The notes below the pieces were generated by a model, which saw nothing but the letters and a program-made list of their open reading frames with translations, had not been told where the DNA came from and searched no databases. From the IMG/VR virus record IMGVR_UViG_3300017750_000023, positions 1 through 41,906 of that record: 41,906 nt of DNA, one strand, 5' to 3'. A program made the position numbers and the translations under genes. Numbering within the stretch: the stretch's first letter is position 1; each line of letters opens with the position of its first letter. Origin of the DNA: a virus. Positions 1 through 10,522 of this stretch are shown here, in pieces.

Positions 1-600
1 TGCAGTTTCAAGAGTCGTTGCTGTGGCTGCATTTCCTGAAGTATTTTGATTACCAGCAGTATTAACACCTGGAAGGTTTATATTTGCAGACCCGTCAAAA
101 GAAACTCCGCCAAGTGTTCTTGCCGTTGCTAATGCTGTTGCAGTAGATGCATTTCCAGAAGTATCTTGGGTTCCCGTTGTATTTACACCTGGCAGAGTAA
201 TATTGGCAGACCCATCAAACGATACACCTCCAATATTTCTGGGAGTTGCGAGTACTGTAGCAGTAGATGCATTTCCAGAAGTATCCTGAGTCCCTGAAGT
301 ATTAACACCTGGAAGGTTTATGTTTGCAGATCCGTCAAAAGGTACTCCGCCAATGCTTCTGGAGGTGGTCAGAGTAGCGGCAGATCCTGTAGTATTTTGA
401 TTACCAGCAGTATTAACACCTGGAAGGTTTATGTTTGCGGACCCGTCAAAGGATACACCACCAATAGTTCTTGCAGTAGTTAGAGTAGCAGCAGATCCAG
501 TAGTATTTTGATTGCCGGCAGTGTTAACACCTGGAAGGTCTATATTTGCAGACCCGTCAAAGGATACACCACCAATAGTTCTCGCAGTGCTTAAAGCATC
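1..600 (-). repeat. Tandem repeats coding a fibre shaft (37-40 codons each)
   Basis: The core that encodes DGSANI.LPGV begins (plus-strand cctgg) at 68, 188, 308, 419 and 530, so unit spacing is 120, 120, 111 and 111 bases. All are multiples of three and keep the reading frame. Units differ by point changes and a 9-base length difference, indicating repeated duplication followed by drift. Confidence 0.85.
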
Positions 601-711
601 CGCAGTAGCAACATTAGTAACTGTTAAGGTGGGACTATCATCTGCACCAGACTTAGTAACACCTGTTCCTGCAGTTATGCTTCTTACGTCTTTGCCTAAT
701 ACCTTTGTCAT
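1..711 (-). CDS. Tail fibre protein, N-terminal part (cut by window edge)
   Basis: Open reading frame of 237 codons that runs off the left edge, so the C-terminus is missing. It starts MTKVLGKDVRSITAGTG at an ATG 3 bases after the stop of the giant fibre gene, with GGAG upstream (in the sequence GGTGGAGATTTAAAAAATG). After about 50 residues it consists of near-identical repeats with the core ARTIGGVSFDGSANINLPGV followed by NTAGNQNTSGNAATAT. This repeat is common in fibres of marine and enteric tailed phages and is thought to form a fibrous trimeric shaft. The receptor-binding end would lie outside the window. It is the last visible gene of the fibre operon. Product class is well supported; the receptor is unknown. 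Confidence 0.85.
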   Translation of the reverse strand, partial: MTKVLGKDVRSITAGTGVTKSGADDSPTLTVTNVATADALSTARTIGGVSFDGSANIDLPGVNTAGNQNTTGSAATLTTARTIGGVSFDGSANINLPGVNTAGNQNTTGSAATLTTSRSIGGVPFDGSANINLPGVNTSGTQDTSGNASTATVLATPRNIGGVSFDGSANITLPGVNTTGTQDTSGNASTATALATARTLGGVSFDGSANINLPGVNTAGNQNTSGNAATATTLETA

Positions 712-714
712 TTT

Positions 715-3700
715 TTAAATCTCCACCCAACCTATTGTAGAATTTACATATACTAATTCTACGAATCTTCCTGCCGCAACCGTACCGTCTTGTGCAGAAG
801 AATCAATATTACTAGAATTTCTACCTACAGTAGTACTGCTGCTAGAAATATTTTTAATTTTTACCCACTCGCCAGCACTGGGGCTGCTTGGCAAAGTTAT
901 AGTAACAGCTCCACTACCGTTTACAATTATTTGATCTTCTGCGGAAGCGGTATACGAGGCGGTCTTTATAGTCCAAGTTATGCTGGAGCCACTGCCTCCC
1001 TCGCCTCCCCCTGATGCTGTTAAATCAATCTCTCCATTTGTATCATCATAGCTTGCTGTAACAGAAGTATGATTAGAGTGGGTAAACATAGCTGCTACCG
1101 CATCTTGTATTGCCTCTGTAAGATTAATATTTGCTGAGCCATTAAAAGAGTGATCTGTAGACCCTACAGTAAAGTTTCTTGCTGTTGCAAGGGTATCAGC
1201 AGAACCCGTAACATTACCTGTTAAACTACCTGTTAAATTAGTAGCTGTAAGATCTCCCGAAATAATAATACCGTCAGAATCTGAGGAGATTGTTTTTGTA
1301 CCTACTGTAATAGTATTTGCAGCAAATTGTCCTTCTTCTACAAATATCTTTCTAAATCTCTTTGAAGAAGTACCTAGATCATACGTATCATGGGTTGCAG
1401 GAACAAAGTGAGCTGTTACTTCAACATCTGTAGAAGTTGCTTCAAGTTTCTTGGTAGTACCATTATATAGCGATGTTGTAGTAACATCAAAGTCTTCATC
1501 AGTTGAATCATAAGATATAGTTGTACCCAGCTGCTTATTGCTAGGAAATAGAGTACCAATTGCATCTGTTAGATTGGGGCTCTGAGTACCATCAAATGCA
1601 TGGCTGGTGTCCTTAATAATAAAAGCCACAGCACTTTGCAAAGCAGTTGCAGTTCCTGCATTACCTGAAACGTTACCTGTCAGCCCTCCAGTAATATTAC
1701 CGCTAATATTACCAGTAACATTACCTGTTAGATTTCCTATAAAGGTACCTTGAATATTTCCTGCGCTTAATCGACCTGTACTAGGATTATAGTGCAGTTG
1801 GTTATCTGTTTCTAGATCTAGATTACCTGATTGGCTCGAAACGAACGGCAGATAAAAAGTGCCAGATTCTGTGTTATTAGCAGCTACTGTTACAGTACTT
1901 GCAACATCTGCAGTACCTTCAAGATCTGCTACTACCTTGGATTTAGTAAATCCTGAGGCAATTGTGGTAGACGTTCCTGGATTTGTCTGAGAATCCTCAA
2001 AAAACTTCCACTTATTATCACTTGCATCTCTAAATAAACCGGCGTATAGTTGAGTACCTGTGCTTGCTGTGCCCGCTATACTAGCAGCTACAATAGCCCC
2101 GCTGCCATCGACTGTTGTAACTGTTATAGTAGCATCATTTGTAGTAGAAGTGCCGCCTAGATTTGCTCCTGATATAACAATAGTATCATTAGCTACGTAG
2201 CCACTTCCTGACGTTGTTATGCTAACAGATGTATAGCTTCCTCCCGACTTATTTATGGTAAAGGCTGCATTGCTACCGCTTCCAGAGGTGCTTGCTTGAG
2301 TTACCCCGGTAAAGCTTTGAGCGTTTGTCTTATTATATCCACCAAATAAACCTATGTCCGCAGCGTTTAAAGTATTACCGCTAGCCAGCTCTATAAGAGG
2401 GTCGGTTACGGATAAATTAGTGGTACTAATAGTAGTTGTGCCGCCACTTATAGTCAGTGTGCCATCCACATTTAAGTTTCCAGCAATATTTGTGGCACCC
2501 GCAATACCCACACCTCCTGCAACAGTTAAAGCTCCTGTTGTAGTGCTAGTACTAGCGGTGGTTCCGCTTATAGTTACATTGGAGCTAAATACAGGGGTGG
2601 CACTGAATGTTTTAACACCATTAATAGTTTGAGCATCCGTATTATCTATACGCAAGACTTTATTGAAGTCTATTCCTATAAGTCCACCATTATAAGAGAG
2701 CCCTGAGGACACAGTTATATGATCATCTATATCCGCATCAACAAACCTCTGTATCCAAGCATAGTCAGAGCCATTCCAACTAAGAACATATCCAGAAGTA
2801 GGGTTGCTTTGATTTAAATGTGTATCTACAGAAGTATTAAAGGCGCCAGCGGTTCCCGCCAAGGTATAGGCAGCATTCCAGTTGCTAGAGTTATCCGTAA
2901 TAATACTATAAGTTCCGCTACCATTAGTTGCCATAATACCGGCACTACTAAAGTCGCCATCCACAACCAAATTTGTAGGCAAACTTTGAGTATTTACTGC
3001 GGTAATCCTGCCTTCTGCATCAATTGTTAAACTTCCTATGAAGTCGCTGCTGGCTGATCCATCTGTGCCAAACGTGCCTGCCGTACCAGTAAATACATGA
3101 TCTAATGTCACCTCTCCATTAGTTACTGTAAAATCATTATCACTAAAGGAAGCTATACCCTTAACACTAGTAGTTGCTGTAGCGACAGAGGGAGGAGAGG
3201 CAAACACATAGCTACTACCATTATATGAGAGAAATTGCCCGCTAGTAGCTCCTGAGGTTGACACGTCTCCTAGTTCATTAAGGTCTAAAGTAGCTCTTAA
3301 ACCGTTGCTATCTGCAGTCAATGTTCCATTTGAATGAAGATTTAGATTTACTGTAGGAGTAGTACTCGCGGTGCCTGAAATACTTAAACCAGTTCCTGCC
3401 GCAACAGAAGTAACAGTACCAGCATTAGTAGTAAATCCGCTTGTACTATTATCAAATATACTCAACGAAATATTTGAAAAAGTTTTAGTTGCTTCTAAAT
3501 TGGAGTTACTTGTATCCAGAACAACTAGCTTATCTGAACTTACGGCTGCAGCAGACATGGCGCCTAGTTCGCCTAAGTCTAGATCAATAGTAATAGTACC
3601 GGAACCGCTTGCAGTAATTGCACTACCGCCGGTAATTCCTGTTACCGTCCCGCTAGTAGCATTATCTACATAGGACTTTACAGCTCCTTCGGTAGGAACT

Positions 3701-6700
3701 GTGGTATTAGAAGCATTTCCTACAGAAGTTACAAAACTTCCTACACTATTTGTACCATCATTTAAGCTACCAAAGTTTACATTACCCGCAATATGAATGT
3801 CTTTCCACTTGCTGCTTGTACTGCCTAGATCGTGCTGATTATTTGCAGAAGGTACTACATCGGATGATATAGTTGCTCCGTCCAAATCCAAGTCAGTATC
3901 AATATCCAGCTTAGGTACATTCAGTGTATCGTCGGTAGTATCAAACCGTAAAATGGCATCAGTTCTTAGTGTTGAAGCCCCTTCTTGCCCGTCGCTCATA
4001 AGAATAAAATGATTTGTATTATTCGTAGAGGCTGCAAGATTTACACCACTTGAAGTGTTTTGGGATATTGTTATAGAGCCTGCAGTATCATTATAACTAA
4101 CAAAACTATCGGTAAACATTGCCCCTACAATATCTTCTATAGTTTCATTTAATATGCCAAGAGTTTTATTTGTGCCATCTTGAGTAATATTTGTACCAGC
4201 TATTGCACCTACAAAGTCAGCCACCGATTCTTTCTTTGAGGCAGAACCATCCGCATCAATAAATACGATTGAATCATTTGGGACCGAAAGAACTTCACTT
4301 GCTAAACCATCAAGATTCAGAGAAAGTTTTCCAGAGGTTGCTGTAAGAGCACTGTTTGCTCCATTTACAAAATTTGTTGCAAAATCTGCAATACTCTCTT
4401 TTCTGCTACCATTATTCGTAGCATCAATAAATGCAATACTGTCTTGCGAAGAGTCTACGTCTGCTGCAGTAAGTCCATTTAAATCTATAGCAAGCGTAAC
4501 ATCACCTGATGATCCACCGCCTGATAAACCTGTACCAGCAATAACTCCTGTTATGTCACCAACTGCTGTTGTATATCCATAACTTAGAATTTTATCTTCA
4601 ATGGCCGCTGATGTCATTAATGATGTATCATCATTACTAAATGATTCACCGCTTGTTTGCAGTGAACCTGCCGCTAATTCTGAAACTGTTAATCCACTAA
4701 CGTTGAGTGTGACTGTACCACTTGTACCGCCCCCACTTAAGCCAGTTCCGGCTGTAACACCTTCTATATCACCCGCATCACTAGTAAAACTAATTACACC
4801 AGTTGAATTATTATAACTTAAATCTCCACTTACGCTAATAGCACTTCTGGCTAGAGCATTTGTGAAGTATTGGTTGGTTGAACCTTCTGCTAAATCATCA
4901 GTGTCATGATTGCTAATGTCGCTAACTGTACCAGTTACATCACCAGTTAAATTACCTGCAAAACTAGTTGAGGAAAGTACAGATGTAGATGGATTAAAAG
5001 AAAAAGTGTTTTTTGACTCAAGTTTAGAGTCTGTAATGTTTAGTTGATGGTATAGAGGTTGGGTACTTGTACTAAGTACTTTTGAAACAATAAATATACT
5101 TTGTGCCGGGTCAAAGACTAAAGCATTTCTAGACCCTGACCTTACATTAGTGGAGCTTATTTGAGTCTCAGAGGTAAATGATATATCCGAACCTGTAGCA
5201 ACAGCTCTCTTAAATACATATCCTCCGCTGGACTTATCTGCTAAAAGTATTACTTCTTTTGTTGCAGGATCATTTGATAAAACCATATCGCTATAAAACG
5301 AGGAATTAAGAGTTACATCTGATCCATAAGTATGAGTATTATTAGAGCTAGATACAATAACTTTTCTATACTTATTGCCATGAACTATTATACCAAGCTT
5401 ATCGTCATTACTTTCTGTATACTCTATATCTCCTAAAGTACGGATTATTCCCGAGTCTTGAAGAGTAGCAAAGGGCAGACCATTTATGCCTGAACTAGAT
5501 AGAGTTGTTCCGCTACTTGTTAAAATTCTTGTATTATTGTATCCATTACTTTGTGAAGGATTACTAACGCTTGCCATTCTTTCGCCAATAGCTACAATAA
5601 ACTTATTTGCAATACCTGACCAAGATGCATCAATATTCGTTGCATCATTCTCAGAGACGTCAGTAGTAGCAAAACCAGTGTTTGTTATAGGAAAACTTCC
5701 TCCTGACCCAGGAGCTCCTGCTAAATCAGAAATGCTTGAGCCACCTGCAAAATTTGCTCCTGTGTAGGTTGGCCCTGTAGTATAACCCCTACCAGTATTT
5801 GTCATAGTTATACCGGTTAGATAATACTTACTATCTCCGGATTCGAATGTCCAGTCAAAAGTACCTGTTGCTTGCGCACCCCCTGGTAAATCTGGAGCAC
5901 TAAAAGTAGGAGTAATTTGTGTTCTAAGGCTGGAATCGCTTTGAGCAAGACGCGGAGTTCTATTATCGACAGCATTCGCATCAGGAGCAGCAAAGTAATT
6001 CGTCATTTCATCCGTAGTACTTACTCGCTTATTACTCATTGCAAGTTCAGAGCCTAAAGTAATTGAACCTCCGCTCGAAATATTTGCAATTAATGCTATC
6101 GGGTTTCCGTTTGTATCAATATGAGTAACAAGAGTTCTATTTGTAGAAGTATCCGTCGGATCTCTTGTAATACTAATAGCACCCAGTAAGGTATCAGAGC
6201 TGGTACTTTCAACATTAGTGGGAGCACCAAATGTTACTGTAGAACCATTAAAAGTAAGTACTCGTAGTCTATTTACTTTATTTGAGCCACTAGCTTCTGT
6301 CAAACTTATTAGAATGTTTGAAGAAGGATTAAGATCCGCTAAAGTTATTTGTCCGTAGGAGGGTTGAGTACTAATGCCGGTGGCTCTTTGCGCACAGACA
6401 ATATTTCCATTACTATCGGTTGCTGTAGTAACATTTCCCCACGTAATACTTCCCGAAGAATATGTACCAATGCTGTATTTTAATATACCTGAACTTGTCT
6501 GGGCCCAGAATGCAAGATACTTATTGTAAAGCTTGGAATAGTATAAAGACGGAGCGTGAGTATGTATATTATCCGATGAATTAGATACAATTGTCGCACC
6601 TGTTGTTACACTATCTGCATTTGGCTTTAAAAACGGTATTTCATGAGCAGCACTTACACCCTCTGAAGGAAAAATACTGGCGTTTCTTGCGCGGGTAGCT

Positions 6701-9700
6701 GTACCGGAGAGAGTTCCGGATATATTGAGTACTCCTGTCGTACTTTTTAATGTATTAGTAGAGGGTATATAATTTAAGGAAGAACTTATTTCTATAGATT
6801 GAGGAGAAGCTGTTCCATCAACAAAAGCAAGGTAGTGAGTATCTGCACTAGACTCTTGAGTAGTAATACCTACTTGAGAGGCTACAGAAGAAGACCCGCT
6901 AACATTTCCTACAAATGAAGTAGCTCGGAGAACTCCGGTGCTCGGATTGTATGTAAATGGATTAACATCTCCGGATACACTTAAATCTTTTCTTAAACCA
7001 TGGTAATCTACAGAGCTAATTGTTTCTGCCGTAGGATCCCCAAATATAATAGGAAACTCGGAGTTAGTTGTATCCGTTTCAGTTACAGCAACTTTTGTAG
7101 ACTTTGTTGATATACCCGTAAATGTAGCATCAGTACCATTTGTACCTGACTCAAGTATTTTATTAGTACCGTTACTAGCATATACATCCCCGGTTAGATT
7201 ACCAGTAATTGCACCAGTAGTTGTAAATGCACCTGCTGTTATAGTACCTGATACTGTAGGAGCATTTACTAAGCCAATTGTAATAGCATCGTTTGAAACA
7301 GTTGTTTCAATTTCGTTACTAGTACCTACAAAATTTAATGTTCCACCAGTTGTGAATGTGTCGTTTGAACCACTGTCTGCACTTAACGTAAATGAGGTAT
7401 TGATGCTTCCAACTTGAGTATCAACGTATGCTTTAATAGATTGTTGAGTAGCACCAAATTGAGATGAGTCATCAGACATCGAATCATCGTCTAAGAACCC
7501 TGAAACCGCAATATTATTGGCACCACTAAAAGAAGCGGCTGTAATAGCACCTGCTTTCAATGCACTTGCTGTGCCTGTAAAGGTATTTGAACTTTCTGTG
7601 GCATCTGCAATGAATACAAATTCACTTGCTGAATCATCATAACCAAAGAAACCTTTCTTTGCGGACGAACCATCGTGCCAATTAAACTTTATACCTCTGT
7701 CCAAATTGTCATCAGATGAAATTGTTGGATCACCTACTTCAAAAATAGGATCATCAACTTGAACTGTTGTACTGTTTACCGTGGTTGTTGTACCGTTTAC
7801 TGTAAGTGTTCCGTCTACTACAATATCATTGCTAAAAGTCTTTTCACCGCCAATACTTTGAGTACCACTTGTTCTTACAACGGTATTATCAACCTGTATA
7901 TCGTCAGCATTTACAGTTATACCACCACCGCTGGCTGCTGCTAAGTTTACAGTAAGAGTTTGACTACTTCCTGCTGTTGTAAGACCTGTACCACCTGCGA
8001 TAGTCAGGGATTCAGAGTTTAGAGTAACATTTTGAGCACCACCGCTATCCCCAGCAAACGCTAGATTCTGTGTTGTCACATTAGAGTCAACATAGGCTTT
8101 TACTGCTTTTGCGGAAGCAAGAGTATCATCGTTCGAGGACACAGAACTTAGATCAGTATCTAGAACACCTGCTTTAAAATTATCTACTTCAATGTTAGAT
8201 ACAGTATTATTGTCTACATCTATTGTTTTATTTGTAAGTGTCTGAGACCCAGCTAAAGTAGCAACAACAGTAGAGTCTATAGCAAGGGTGACCGTATTAG
8301 CTGATGCTGAGCTGGTAAGACCTGTGCCTCCAGTAACTGTAAGACTCTCTGAATCAAGATCAATTGCAATCGTACCGCTGTCTGCGGTAACATCTAAATG
8401 CTGTGCAGTTACTTGAGCGTCTACATAAGCCTTAACAGACTGTTGAGTAGGTATAAGCGTAGCACTATCAGAAGACATGTCATCTTCATCAGCAAAAGCT
8501 GTTACAGTGATTGAGCCATCATTGAGGCTTCCAAAGGTCAGGTCTGTAATAGTAGTAGCAGCAATTGTGCCACCTTCTACTTTATCCCCGGAAATCTGGT
8601 TGTCTGCAAGCGTAAGAGTACCTGCTGAAACATTTAGAGTTTTTCCAGCCCCTACAGTAATATCAGCAGCATCAATAGTACCGCCGTTAATGTCTGCTGT
8701 GTCAGCTACAAGGCTGTCAATATTAGCAGTGCCATCAATATATAAGTCTTTCCACTCTTTGGAGCTGCTTCCAAGATCAAAAATACCGTCATCATCAGGA
8801 ATAAAGTTAGAGTCTATAGCTCCAGTAAATGTAAGTTTATCTGTAATGTTGTCACCAAAAGTGAGATCCCCAGATAAAGTTAAATCTCCAGTTACATCAA
8901 GATTACCCCCAATAGTTACATTTCCTGAGACGTCCAGAGCATTAGTTACCAACTTATCGTTAGTATCGTCATAGTAAATACGAGTATCTGCTTTTAGTGT
9001 TCTGCCTGTTCCACTGACAGCATCTTCTATGCCTACAAAAAATAAGTTATCGCCACTAGGAACACTGGCAGTATCATGCTGCGTAACTGTTACAGTAAGA
9101 GCCGCATCTGATTGACCAATAGTAGTTGTGGAATCAAAGGATCCCTTAAATGTACCTTCGAATCTACCCGTAAACTGTCCATCGAGGTTGCTAGCAAATA
9201 TAGTGCCTTTGCCTGGATTATATTGTAATCCTGTCTCTGAGAGTATTTTTGAGGTACCAGTTGTGCTGTCAACAAAAGTAATAAAGTGAGTAGTATCCAG
9301 TGCTACTGTACCTGTTCCGGAGCCTGTACCATTTGCCGTGAAAAGTGTTTCTAGTACTGTACCTGTACCATAGCTAGCATTTCCTGTGCCTCTAGCCCTG
9401 AATCTATCTCCTACAGAAGGAGGGGTGCTCTCACTACCCGCCCCAAGAATAATCCAGTTAGTAATCTCTACGACAGTACCGGTTCCACTGCCTGCTCCTG
9501 TTGCAGTAAATCCAACACCAACTGTATTTGCACTTGCTCCGATTGCTGTAAAATCAGTATTTCCTACGGATACAATTTTATATACTTTAGTATTAGAAGT
9601 AGTGGTTGCGGCCGCAGTAGTTCCCAGACTTGTGATAATATATTCACGAGTCTCTACTAATTGAGGGTTGGAAGTAGCAGATATATTTACGCTTTGAGCA

Positions 9701-10170
9701 CCAAGAGAAGCAAAATTAGTGTTACCTAAGGTTTTAATACCATAAGCGGTACCGTTTGTAATATTAGAAGCGTTTAGAATAACACTCTCTACCCCCATTT
9801 CCGCCGTAGGAACACTGCTTACTGTAGTAGCGGATGTTATTCGTCCCTGAGAATCAACCGTAAATTGCGGAATAGAGCTAGAAGTGCCGTAAGTTCCTGC
9901 TGAAACTGAAGTGTTATCGAGGGCTACAGATACTTGATTATCGGAAACTGTACTTGTTAGACCAGTGCCACCAGCTATTGTGAGAGTATCTACACCAAGA
10001 GTAACAGTGTCGTTTGAACCAGAGTCGGCTGAAATAGTTATAGATGCGCCTGACAAACCTATAACGTTATTTTGCCAAACACCAACAGTTGAATTGAATG
10101 TCCAGGTAATATTTCCTGCAGTTAACGTATCGCCATTACTAGGATTGGAAGGAAAATCTATTTGAGACAT
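715..10170 (-). CDS. Giant tail fibre / adhesin (3151 aa)
   Basis: Very long, Ser/Thr/Gly/Ala/Asn-rich fibre protein. The N-terminus (FPSNPSNGDTLTAGNITWTF) matches the style of phage fibre attachment domains. There are repeated 'ADSGSNDTVTLG.DTLTIAGGTGL' segments; KAYVD or KSYVD motifs near 8420, 8090, 7420 and 3670; two 'DLGSSSKEWKDLYI'-type segments; two VDGTL-type modules (about residues 770-890 and 2510-2760); and GTGTV-type beta modules near residues 190-300. Residues about 1200-1710 differ from the rest: they hold repeated strands ending in lines such as NKYLAFWAQTSSG, KLGIIVHGN and KEVILLADKSSGG, and look like beta-propeller blades. The C-terminus ends in GWVEI, like the preceding 102-residue protein (QWVEI). 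The ATG follows the previous stop codon directly. It is probably the main side or central fibre; host receptor unknown. Confidence 0.85.
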   Translation of the reverse strand: MSQIDFPSNPSNGDTLTAGNITWTFNSTVGVWQNNVIGLSGASITISADSGSNDTVTLGVDTLTIAGGTGLTSTVSDNQVSVALDNTSVSAGTYGTSSSIPQFTVDSQGRITSATTVSSVPTAEMGVESVILNASNITNGTAYGIKTLGNTNFASLGAQSVNISATSNPQLVETREYIITSLGTTAAATTTSNTKVYKIVSVGNTDFTAIGASANTVGVGFTATGAGSGTGTVVEITNWIILGAGSESTPPSVGDRFRARGTGNASYGTGTVLETLFTANGTGSGTGTVALDTTHFITFVDSTTGTSKILSETGLQYNPGKGTIFASNLDGQFTGRFEGTFKGSFDSTTTIGQSDAALTVTVTQHDTASVPSGDNLFFVGIEDAVSGTGRTLKADTRIYYDDTNDKLVTNALDVSGNVTIGGNLDVTGDLTLSGDLTFGDNITDKLTFTGAIDSNFIPDDDGIFDLGSSSKEWKDLYIDGTANIDSLVADTADINGGTIDAADITVGAGKTLNVSAGTLTLADNQISGDKVEGGTIAATTITDLTFGSLNDGSITVTAFADEDDMSSDSATLIPTQQSVKAYVDAQVTAQHLDVTADSGTIAIDLDSESLTVTGGTGLTSSASANTVTLAIDSTVVATLAGSQTLTNKTIDVDNNTVSNIEVDNFKAGVLDTDLSSVSSNDDTLASAKAVKAYVDSNVTTQNLAFAGDSGGAQNVTLNSESLTIAGGTGLTTAGSSQTLTVNLAAASGGGITVNADDIQVDNTVVRTSGTQSIGGEKTFSNDIVVDGTLTVNGTTTTVNSTTVQVDDPIFEVGDPTISSDDNLDRGIKFNWHDGSSAKKGFFGYDDSASEFVFIADATESSNTFTGTASALKAGAITAASFSGANNIAVSGFLDDDSMSDDSSQFGATQQSIKAYVDTQVGSINTSFTLSADSGSNDTFTTGGTLNFVGTSNEIETTVSNDAITIGLVNAPTVSGTITAGAFTTTGAITGNLTGDVYASNGTNKILESGTNGTDATFTGISTKSTKVAVTETDTTNSEFPIIFGDPTAETISSVDYHGLRKDLSVSGDVNPFTYNPSTGVLRATSFVGNVSGSSSVASQVGITTQESSADTHYLAFVDGTASPQSIEISSSLNYIPSTNTLKSTTGVLNISGTLSGTATRARNASIFPSEGVSAAHEIPFLKPNADSVTTGATIVSNSSDNIHTHAPSLYYSKLYNKYLAFWAQTSSGILKYSIGTYSSGSITWGNVTTATDSNGNIVCAQRATGISTQPSYGQITLADLNPSSNILISLTEASGSNKVNRLRVLTFNGSTVTFGAPTNVESTSSDTLLGAISITRDPTDTSTNRTLVTHIDTNGNPIALIANISSGGSITLGSELAMSNKRVSTTDEMTNYFAAPDANAVDNRTPRLAQSDSSLRTQITPTFSAPDLPGGAQATGTFDWTFESGDSKYYLTGITMTNTGRGYTTGPTYTGANFAGGSSISDLAGAPGSGGSFPITNTGFATTDVSENDATNIDASWSGIANKFIVAIGERMASVSNPSQSNGYNNTRILTSSGTTLSSSGINGLPFATLQDSGIIRTLGDIEYTESNDDKLGIIVHGNKYRKVIVSSSNNTHTYGSDVTLNSSFYSDMVLSNDPATKEVILLADKSSGGYVFKRAVATGSDISFTSETQISSTNVRSGSRNALVFDPAQSIFIVSKVLSTSTQPLYHQLNITDSKLESKNTFSFNPSTSVLSSTSFAGNLTGDVTGTVSDISNHDTDDLAEGSTNQYFTNALARSAISVSGDLSYNNSTGVISFTSDAGDIEGVTAGTGLSGGGTSGTVTLNVSGLTVSELAAGSLQTSGESFSNDDTSLMTSAAIEDKILSYGYTTAVGDITGVIAGTGLSGGGSSGDVTLAIDLNGLTAADVDSSQDSIAFIDATNNGSRKESIADFATNFVNGANSALTATSGKLSLNLDGLASEVLSVPNDSIVFIDADGSASKKESVADFVGAIAGTNITQDGTNKTLGILNETIEDIVGAMFTDSFVSYNDTAGSITISQNTSSGVNLAASTNNTNHFILMSDGQEGASTLRTDAILRFDTTDDTLNVPKLDIDTDLDLDGATISSDVVPSANNQHDLGSTSSKWKDIHIAGNVNFGSLNDGTNSVGSFVTSVGNASNTTVPTEGAVKSYVDNATSGTVTGITGGSAITASGSGTITIDLDLGELGAMSAAAVSSDKLVVLDTSNSNLEATKTFSNISLSIFDNSTSGFTTNAGTVTSVAAGTGLSISGTASTTPTVNLNLHSNGTLTADSNGLRATLDLNELGDVSTSGATSGQFLSYNGSSYVFASPPSVATATTSVKGIASFSDNDFTVTNGEVTLDHVFTGTAGTFGTDGSASSDFIGSLTIDAEGRITAVNTQSLPTNLVVDGDFSSAGIMATNGSGTYSIITDNSSNWNAAYTLAGTAGAFNTSVDTHLNQSNPTSGYVLSWNGSDYAWIQRFVDADIDDHITVSSGLSYNGGLIGIDFNKVLRIDNTDAQTINGVKTFSATPVFSSNVTISGTTASTSTTTGALTVAGGVGIAGATNIAGNLNVDGTLTISGGTTTISTTNLSVTDPLIELASGNTLNAADIGLFGGYNKTNAQSFTGVTQASTSGSGSNAAFTINKSGGSYTSVSITTSGSGYVANDTIVISGANLGGTSTTNDATITVTTVDGSGAIVAASIAGTASTGTQLYAGLFRDASDNKWKFFEDSQTNPGTSTTIASGFTKSKVVADLEGTADVASTVTVAANNTESGTFYLPFVSSQSGNLDLETDNQLHYNPSTGRLSAGNIQGTFIGNLTGNVTGNISGNITGGLTGNVSGNAGTATALQSAVAFIIKDTSHAFDGTQSPNLTDAIGTLFPSNKQLGTTISYDSTDEDFDVTTTSLYNGTTKKLEATSTDVEVTAHFVPATHDTYDLGTSSKRFRKIFVEEGQFAANTITVGTKTISSDSDGIIISGDLTATNLTGSLTGNVTGSADTLATARNFTVGSTDHSFNGSANINLTEAIQDAVAAMFTHSNHTSVTASYDDTNGEIDLTASGGGEGGSGSSITWTIKTASYTASAEDQIIVNGSGAVTITLPSSPSAGEWVKIKNISSSSTTVGRNSSNIDSSAQDGTVAAGRFVELVYVNSTIGWVEI

Positions 10171-10479
10171 TTAAATCTCCACCCACTGTGCACTACCATT
10201 ACTGTTTTCATAATAGATAAAGGTTCCGAGAGCCGTATTGTCATCGCGAACAGATCTCCACATATCCCCTATTTGAGGGCTTGAAGGAGGGTTCTCACTT
10301 TGAGTTAAAAATACTTTTCCTCGGTTAAGATGCTCAATAGATTCAGTGCCGCTAACATTCTTTTTCATATAGATAGCGCCATCTGCAGTATTCATAGCAA
10401 GTTCACCCAGAGCTAAATCTGAGGTAGTAGGAACGTTTCCTGCTGTAGCAGAACGCTTTAATTTGATAGTTTGTGCCAT
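10171..10479 (-). CDS. Short fibre-associated structural protein (102 aa)
   Basis: Begins MAQTIKLKRSATAGNVPTTSDLALGE, closely similar to the start of the upstream 580-residue fibre protein (MAQTIQIKRR). This N-terminal block recurs in fibre proteins of marine phages and probably forms an attachment domain. The C-terminus ends QWVEI, matching the end of the giant fibre (GWVEI), so it looks like a minimal fibre with only head and tail ends. Stop TAA abuts the ATG of the giant fibre. SD AGGAGAG lies 8 bases or so upstream of its ATG. Role in the particle is inferred from position and similarity of the ends. Confidence 0.7.
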   Translation of the reverse strand: MAQTIKLKRSATAGNVPTTSDLALGELAMNTADGAIYMKKNVSGTESIEHLNRGKVFLTQSENPPSSPQIGDMWRSVRDDNTALGTFIYYENSNGSAQWVEI

Positions 10480-10522
10480 TTGGCTCTCCTAAATGCTGCG
10501 TATATACGCGGGAGAAAAGATA

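Noticed and set aside
1-600. Regular spacing that could suggest a CRISPR-like array
   Set aside because: Repeats are long, continuous coding units with no unique spacers and encode a known fibre repeat.
512-9664. Many plus-strand open frames of 60-165 codons opposite the giant fibre gene
   Set aside because: They mirror the low-complexity Ser/Thr/Ala/Gly codons of the fibre, giving Val/Pro/Ala-rich chains with no domain, no SD and no promoter.
10498-10509. 12-base palindrome GCGTATATACGC between two fibre genes
   Set aside because: No T-run or promoter context; length is compatible with chance in a 43-base gap. No function assigned.
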